Shown: positions 50,525-54,282 of the stretch, in pieces
Numbering within the stretch: the first letter of the stretch is position 1
How the letters are laid out: each line of letters opens with the position of its first letter
Origin: Microcaldota archaeon
GTDB lineage: Archaea > Micrarchaeota > Micrarchaeia > Anstonellales > J096
Direction: 5' to 3'
NCBI GenBank assembly: GCA_026982895.1
Contig: JALWQW010000016.1
Coordinates: 1 to 54,282 of the forward strand
DNA: 54,282 nt
Translations under genes and position numbers: made by a program
The notes under the pieces: model-generated
What the model saw: the letters and a program-made list of their open reading frames with translations, nothing else
Databases searched by the model: none
What the model was told of the DNA's origin: nothing

Positions 50525-52150
50525 ATGTTAGGCGGACAGGAAAAGAGTGTCGAAGTTAAACCCGTTAAGAACATAGATCAATTTAAACAAATTTTAGAAA
50601 ATTTTTTTAAGTTAAGAATCAAAACGAAGGAAATTATCACAGGAAGATTTTCCCCACAAGAAAAGAAGAAAGCCCTTGAAGACCTTCTATCACTTTATAC
50701 AAAGACAAAAGCCCAACTCGACAACTTTATAAAGCTCTACAAAGAGGGAAAGCTGCCTAATGATGCTGTTATTAAGCTCCACGCCGCTGGCTACACGATA
50801 AAAGACCTAGAGGATATGAGCAAAAATTTGGACGAAACAATAAAGCAATTAGATAAAACCCTTACTGCTTATAACACCTACGATAATAATAGAACAAAAC
50901 CAAACGCAGATAAACTCTTAGGCAACTTTATTGCCCAACTCCAAACAGCTCTTTCTTCTGAATCCATTGCATTTAAGCAGCTCTCCATGCTTAACTCTAC
51001 GCTAAAAGACGTTTCAGCCACTGTGAAGAGGGAAATAAGTGAGAAGAAGCATCTCGAACAGAAGCAATACATTCGAAATAGAGTATCATCTGAGGTCAAA
51101 AAAGTAGAAGCTAAAAGAGTACTCAACGAAGGAGCTCAGAAGAGTGCTAAAAAGAACAAAAAGAAATACGATGTGATCCAAAAAGTAAAAAAGCAGAAGA
51201 ACATCGTGGAAGAGCTTTGTCCTGAATGTGCTAAGGAAATGAAGGAGTTCTCTAAAGCAATGAAGGAGGGTCGTATAAAGGACGCTCTGGCTATTATTAA
51301 GCGAATCCGCAAGGAATATGCTGAAAGGCTAAAAAAGAAAAAGCCCAAGGTCTTTGCGGCATTAAATAGAATAGACTCTTTATTAACCGGCTTCATTAAA
51401 GACTTCGGTAAGGACATGGCACAGAATCCGAAAAGGGAAAGGAAGCTAAACGCATTGGCTTGGAAAAGCAATTCTTTTGAAGATTACATTACAGCCGCTC
51501 ATAATCAGAACTTGATTTCTGATGCGGTTTTCCAAGCGGCTCAGGATTTGATAAAGGGGCTAAATCAGCTAGCCCAAAACCAGCCTGTAATGGTAGCAGA
51601 AACAGCTCCTGTCCTAACGCCAGAAGAGGTTAATGATATTTTAAGCGGCTCGGAAGAGGAGAATTACGCTCAATACCTCCAAGAGGAATTAGCGAGAATG
51701 GCAGGCATAGCAGGGTCTGTCTTGGAAGAGGTTATAAGGAAAATGGCAGAGGAAGATGAGACGCTTAAGAAAATCCTAAAAGAGCAGGCGAAGCAGGACA
51801 AGGAAATCGAGAAGCGGATAAGAGAAGCGGTTAAGAAGGCAATGAAAGTCGCGATGAAAAACAAAAGTGCGGTGTTATTGGCTTATCTTCAGTACATAAA
51901 AGATGAGATGCCGAATGTGGGTGATGAGGGGCTTAGCTTTAAGATGTTGGCGGATAAGGTCATGGGTAATATAAGCAACGATGAGCGGCTGGCATTACAA
52001 CGCGGCGGCATCCTCAGGAACATCCTCGGCAGTGAGGAGCCATCCTTCGGCGATGTGGAGAAGCTCCTATTGGCGTTATTCCCCAATGAGAATCTTCCTG
52101 CTAATACAGTAGCGGGCTCAGACACTCATAGGGGGGGGTCCGAGGCGTAG
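50525..52150 (+). CDS. Coiled-coil protein of unknown function ending at a G8 tract
   Basis: 541 residues, soluble, rich in Lys, Glu and Leu. Helical bundles: 15-130 (FKQILENFFKLRIKTKEIITG; LDNFIKLYKEGKLPNDAVIKLHAAGYTIKDLEDMSKNLDETIKQLDKTL), 145-230 coiled coil, a CPEC knuckle at about 236-239, 240-330 basic helices, and 410-470 a strongly charged coiled coil. ATTAAAAGCC centred about 26 nt upstream suggests a leaderless ATG. The final codons run across eight consecutive G (52131-52138): loss of one G would replace the last residues by about 45 others ending at 52286. No homologue recognised. Confidence 0.65.
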   Translation: MLGGQEKSVEVKPVKNIDQFKQILENFFKLRIKTKEIITGRFSPQEKKKALEDLLSLYTKTKAQLDNFIKLYKEGKLPNDAVIKLHAAGYTIKDLEDMSKNLDETIKQLDKTLTAYNTYDNNRTKPNADKLLGNFIAQLQTALSSESIAFKQLSMLNSTLKDVSATVKREISEKKHLEQKQYIRNRVSSEVKKVEAKRVLNEGAQKSAKKNKKKYDVIQKVKKQKNIVEELCPECAKEMKEFSKAMKEGRIKDALAIIKRIRKEYAERLKKKKPKVFAALNRIDSLLTGFIKDFGKDMAQNPKRERKLNALAWKSNSFEDYITAAHNQNLISDAVFQAAQDLIKGLNQLAQNQPVMVAETAPVLTPEEVNDILSGSEEENYAQYLQEELARMAGIAGSVLEEVIRKMAEEDETLKKILKEQAKQDKEIEKRIREAVKKAMKVAMKNKSAVLLAYLQYIKDEMPNVGDEGLSFKMLADKVMGNISNDERLALQRGGILRNILGSEEPSFGDVEKLLLALFPNENLPANTVAGSDTHRGGSEA

Positions 52151-52307
52151 GCTCCTCATTAGCGAAGAGTTCTCTGCTTTTATCGGGCACTATGCTCAGC
52201 AAAACCCCGAACAGCTCACTAACATCGCCTTTCTTCGCTTTTTCCAATGCTTTCTTATAAGCGGCTTTGAAGTTAGCATCTTGTAAATGCCTGTTGAGGG
52301 TCTCCAT
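52101..52307 (-). pseudogene. Short helical protein, probably the frameshifted remainder of a longer one
   Basis: 68 codons from ATG 52307. Up to the G8 tract the sequence is convincing (ETLNRHLQDANFKAAYKKALEKAKKGDVSELFGVLLSIVPDKSRELFANEE). The same frame stays open upstream with protein-like LAFANYFSQLSLDEKKHY, but has no start codon there. An ATG in another frame (about 52371) sits behind a CACACA tract; adding one CA would join it to this frame. So a 2-base slip may have separated start and body. The last 18 codons are antisense to the end of the 541-residue gene and look non-protein-like. Confidence 0.4.
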
Positions 52308-52414
52308 GTAGTGCTTCTTCTCATCTAAGCTCAGCTGGGAGAAGTAGTTGGCGAAGGCTAGTGTGTGGCATGATTATATATTAAGGCTATGTCGCGGTTT
52401 GGGCTATGGGAAGA

Positions 52415-52468
52415 ATTGGCAGTCAAAATGCCAATATTCCGGAAAAATTGGCAGTGGCAATGCCAATT
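52415..52468. repeat. Paired palindromes ATTGGCA-N7-TGCCAAT
   Basis: ATTGGCA (52415-52421) with TGCCAAT (52429-52435), and AATTGGCA (52446-52453) with TGCCAATT (52461-52468). Both loops are 7 nt, and each copy is preceded by GGAAGA or GGAAAA. Two well-matched copies 31 bp apart suggest a binding site for a dimeric protein or a pair of RNA hairpins. Nothing else is visible between the coiled-coil and ATPase genes apart from the repeats and fragment listed next. Confidence 0.6.
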
Positions 52469-52497
52469 ATGGACTAATCTAAGCCGAATTTGTCAAT

Positions 52498-52560
52498 ATT
52501 TTATAGTTGTTATAAGAAAATTTAGAATTATTTTATAGTGGCTATGAAAAATTAAGAATT
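52498..52560. repeat. Two tandem imperfect 31-32-bp direct repeats
   Basis: 52498-52529 and 52530-52560 both begin ATTTTATAGT and end AGAATT, with the same middle pattern (GTTATAAGAAAATT versus GGCTATGAAAAATT). AT-rich, directly adjacent, between the palindromes and the ATPase gene. Confidence 0.5.
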
Positions 52561-52669
52561 GGTAATCTCAAAACAAGGAGATGTGGAGACGCTCCACTAC
52601 GCTGTGGAAGTAACTGTTGGACTTAGACACCAGGATGGCGTAGCCAAAATATGCAAGTATGTTCAATAA
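52559..52669 (+). pseudogene. Possible gene fragment before the ATPase
   Basis: A 36-codon open stretch (TTG 52559 to TAA 52667-52669) with protein-like sequence ISKQGDVETLHYAVEVTVGL then RHQDGVAKICKYVQ. The DNA here has a normal coding GC content, in contrast to the AT-rich repeats directly before it. No promoter or ribosome-binding site. It may be the tail of a gene whose front was lost. No family recognised. Confidence 0.3.
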
Positions 52670-52678
52670 ATGCTAAGG

Positions 52679-52687
52679 TTTTTAAGC
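52679..52687 (+). promoter_or_regulatory. TATA box of the first ATPase
   Basis: TTTTTAAGC is centred 25 nt before ATG 52708 with no ribosome-binding site between, supporting that ATG over the one at 52651. Confidence 0.5.
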
Positions 52688-52707
52688 ATTTTTGTTCAGT
52701 AACTGCT

Positions 52708-53979
52708 ATGCTAAGCAAGATTTTGGCTTTTCAGCAAGAAGAGTGGGAGAAGCTCCTAGGAGAGAAATTGATAAGAAGGGATCTAGAAGAAACGTTTCTC
52801 ACATATCTCTCAAAGCCACTGGCGAAGCTCATCACTGGGCCAAGAAGAGCTGGGAAGAGCACCTTTGCCCTTATGCTACTAAAAGATAAGAACTTCGCAT
52901 ATGTTAACTTCGATGAGCCGCAACTCTCGAAGGTGGGGCTAAGCGACTTATTGGAAGCTATACAGGAAGTTTATGGAAATGTTAATGGCATATTCTTAGA
53001 TGAAGTGCAAAACGTTGAGGGATGGGAACTCTTAGTTAACAGCCTACTCAGGAAGGGTTTTAACATCGTGATAAGTGGGAGCAATGCCAAGCTCATGAGC
53101 AAAGAGCTCTCCACTCACTTAACAGGAAGGTATATGAGTTTTGAACTTCTACCTTTCAGCTTCAACGAATGGTTGAGGGCTAAGGGGATGGGAGTAAAGC
53201 TCACTAATGAGGGCCTCATTAGAAGGGAACTAGTGGATTACATGTCCAGGGGTGGATTTCCCGACGTTGTCCTGCGCGGCTTAGATGAAAGCTACTTGGA
53301 GACGCTTTTCAATGCTATTGTTTACAGAGATGTGGTGCTGAGGTGGAGGGTCAAGCATACTGCCCTGTTAGAGAAGTTAGCTCTTTATTTGGTGTCGAGT
53401 TTTGCTTCCGAATACAGCTACACTAAACTAAGAAAGCTCTTTTCATTCAGGAGTGTATTCACTGTCCAAAATTATGTGAAGTACTTAGAGGAGTCATATC
53501 TCTTTTTTTCATTGACTAATTTCTCCTTCAAAGCTAAAGAGCGCCTTAACTCACCTAAAAAAGCATACGTAGGCGACCTAAGCTTCATAAACGCTCTCTC
53601 CCCCACATTCAGCAAAGACATAGGCAAGCGTATGGAAAATGTCGTGTTCTTAGAGTTATATAGGCGAGGCCATGTGTCTGGTAAGACCCTTTTTTACTAC
53701 AAAGGCAGGGATTATGAAGTAGATTTCGTCGTTAAAGAGCGCAACAAAGTAAAGCAGCTCATCCAAGTGAGCTATGCCAGCAGCTTAGACGAGATAGAGC
53801 GAAGAGAGCTTCGAGCCCTTCTATCGGCGAGTGAGCAGTTAAAATGCGACAATTTGGTGGTTATAACATGGGATTACGAAGGCGAGGAGCTGTTAAAGCC
53901 ATGGGGAAAAGCGGCGAGGAAACGCGTTAAATTCACCCCGCTGCGGACGCGGCTGCTGAATATAAACTCCGAGGATTAA
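52708..53979 (+). CDS. Archaeal AAA ATPase with DUF4143-type C-terminus
   Basis: 423 residues. N-terminal AAA_14-like P-loop: Walker A LITGPRRAGKST (about 42-52), Walker B GIFLDEVQNV, sensor VISGSNAKLMS, arginine-containing HLTGRYMSFELLPFSFNEWLR. A winged-helix-like middle follows (SEYSYTKLRKLFSFRSVFTVQNYVKYLEESYLF). The C-terminal DUF4143 part has YKGRDYEVDFVV...LIQVSYA, a PD-(D/E)xK-like E/D/Q pattern. Such ATPases are abundant, often mobile or strain-specific in archaea, and their cellular role is poorly defined. GC content and codon use differ from the upstream coiled-coil genes. A second relative starts at 54081. Confidence 0.88.
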   Translation: MLSKILAFQQEEWEKLLGEKLIRRDLEETFLTYLSKPLAKLITGPRRAGKSTFALMLLKDKNFAYVNFDEPQLSKVGLSDLLEAIQEVYGNVNGIFLDEVQNVEGWELLVNSLLRKGFNIVISGSNAKLMSKELSTHLTGRYMSFELLPFSFNEWLRAKGMGVKLTNEGLIRRELVDYMSRGGFPDVVLRGLDESYLETLFNAIVYRDVVLRWRVKHTALLEKLALYLVSSFASEYSYTKLRKLFSFRSVFTVQNYVKYLEESYLFFSLTNFSFKAKERLNSPKKAYVGDLSFINALSPTFSKDIGKRMENVVFLELYRRGHVSGKTLFYYKGRDYEVDFVVKERNKVKQLIQVSYASSLDEIERRELRALLSASEQLKCDNLVVITWDYEGEELLKPWGKAARKRVKFTPLRTRLLNINSED

Positions 53980-54050
53980 TGAAGTATGTAAGGGTTAGAA
54001 GTTTCTATATTTTGAGAAAAAATTAGTAGAAAATTTCCCAAAACAGAGAA

Positions 54051-54060
54051 ATTTTTAAAA
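54051..54060 (+). promoter_or_regulatory. TATA box of the second ATPase
   Basis: ATTTTTAAAA is centred about 25 nt before ATG 54081, a leaderless arrangement like that of the first ATPase. Confidence 0.5.
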
Positions 54061-54080
54061 CTTTCCCCTCAAGACCCTTT

Positions 54081-54282
54081 ATGTATGATAGAGAATTTGT
54101 GTTGGAGTACTTCAATTACCTCCGTGGGAGGGTTAATAATAAGCAGTATTATCCTTGTGAACTCTCCATAAAGCCTTTGGAAGAAAAAGTCTTTGTGCTG
54201 TGGGGGCCAAGAAGGGCTGGGAAGAGCAGTCTCCTTCAACACTTCTTTAAGGAAAAAACAGGTACTTTTTACATCGACCTCG
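54081..54282 (+). CDS. Archaeal AAA ATPase, N-terminal part (cut by window end)
   Basis: The 67 visible codons begin MYDREFVLEYFNYLRGRV and contain Walker A VLWGPRRAGKSSLLQHFF followed by strand FYIDL. GPRRAGKS is identical to the Walker A of the 52708 gene, so this is a family member in tandem, though the flanking residues are quite different. It is placed 101 nt downstream with its own TATA box. The remainder lies outside the window. Confidence 0.85.
   Translation, partial: MYDREFVLEYFNYLRGRVNNKQYYPCELSIKPLEEKVFVLWGPRRAGKSSLLQHFFKEKTGTFYIDL

Noticed and set aside
52584-52640. GTGGAG-ACG-CTCCAC hairpin and flanks as a tRNA or structured RNA
   Set aside because: No T arm, acceptor stem or anticodon arm can be formed; the stretch is better read as a 36-codon coding fragment.

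Overview
This window reads as a contiguous piece of an archaeal chromosome. Archaeal hallmarks are Trm1, Pth2, aIF5A, eIF1/SUI1, NAC, an Sm/Lsm protein, ribosomal proteins S8e, S1e, L15e and S24e, RNA polymerase subunit K, a Dim2/Pno1-type KH protein, a GTP-dependent dephospho-CoA kinase and a Methanococcus-type S-layer protein. A bacterial-type DNA gyrase, paired VirB2-like pilins and many short membrane or lipoproteins of no known family point to a DPANN-like lineage (Diapherotrites or Micrarchaeota are plausible), but I cannot fix the phylum from sequence alone. Genes that open a transcript usually have a TTTTTAAA or TTTATAAA box centred about 24-28 nt before the start codon, which implies leaderless mRNAs. 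Internal operon genes instead carry a GGTG(A) ribosome-binding site about 5-7 nt before the start.

Layout. 1-6.9 kb: the end of a membrane-anchored protein, a lipoprotein, tRNA methyltransferase Trm1, a TRAM protein, a TPR-AAA ATPase, a glycosylation-site-rich lipoprotein and a MEMO protein. 7.0-18.7 kb: tRNA-Gly(TCC), then a co-directional run: unknown protein, HEAT-like protein, KH protein, a large membrane protein, gyrB, gyrA, a secreted anchored protein, a MagIII-like DNA glycosylase and an unknown. 18.6-23.1 kb: Pth2 and S8e, divergent from RNA polymerase subunit K and a VTT-like membrane protein, then a lipoprotein, a short DUF460-type RNase H-fold protein, a sugar-1-phosphate nucleotidylyltransferase and a 2-TM protein. 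23.2-24.4 kb: a probable C/D box sRNA in the leader of an MFS transporter. 24.5-27.6 kb: a 1006-residue protein with about 14 helical repeats and a caspase-like C-terminus. 27.7-34.1 kb: ValRS, a putative two-pilin cassette and a decaying acylphosphatase/heptad-repeat gene.

34.2-43.8 kb is the conserved core: L3, L4, L23, L2, S19, L22, S3, L29, eIF1, a HAM1-type pyrophosphatase, S15, S1e, NAC, L15e, aIF5A, S24e, Lsm, a small membrane protein and dephospho-CoA kinase. Most spacings are under 15 nt.

43.8-54.3 kb is accessory: a 609-residue unknown, the S-layer gene with patchwork codon use, an 810-nt gene-free stretch with a tandem array of AT-rich hairpins, two large coiled-coil proteins with gene debris around them, two intergenic palindrome clusters, and two AAA ATPases with the same Walker A motif (the second cut by the window end).

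Most interesting for follow-up: the repeat/caspase-like protein, the hairpin array behind the S-layer gene, the S-layer mosaicism, the probable C/D box sRNA sitting between a promoter and the MFS start codon, and the coiled-coil/ATPase island with a G8 tract and remnants.
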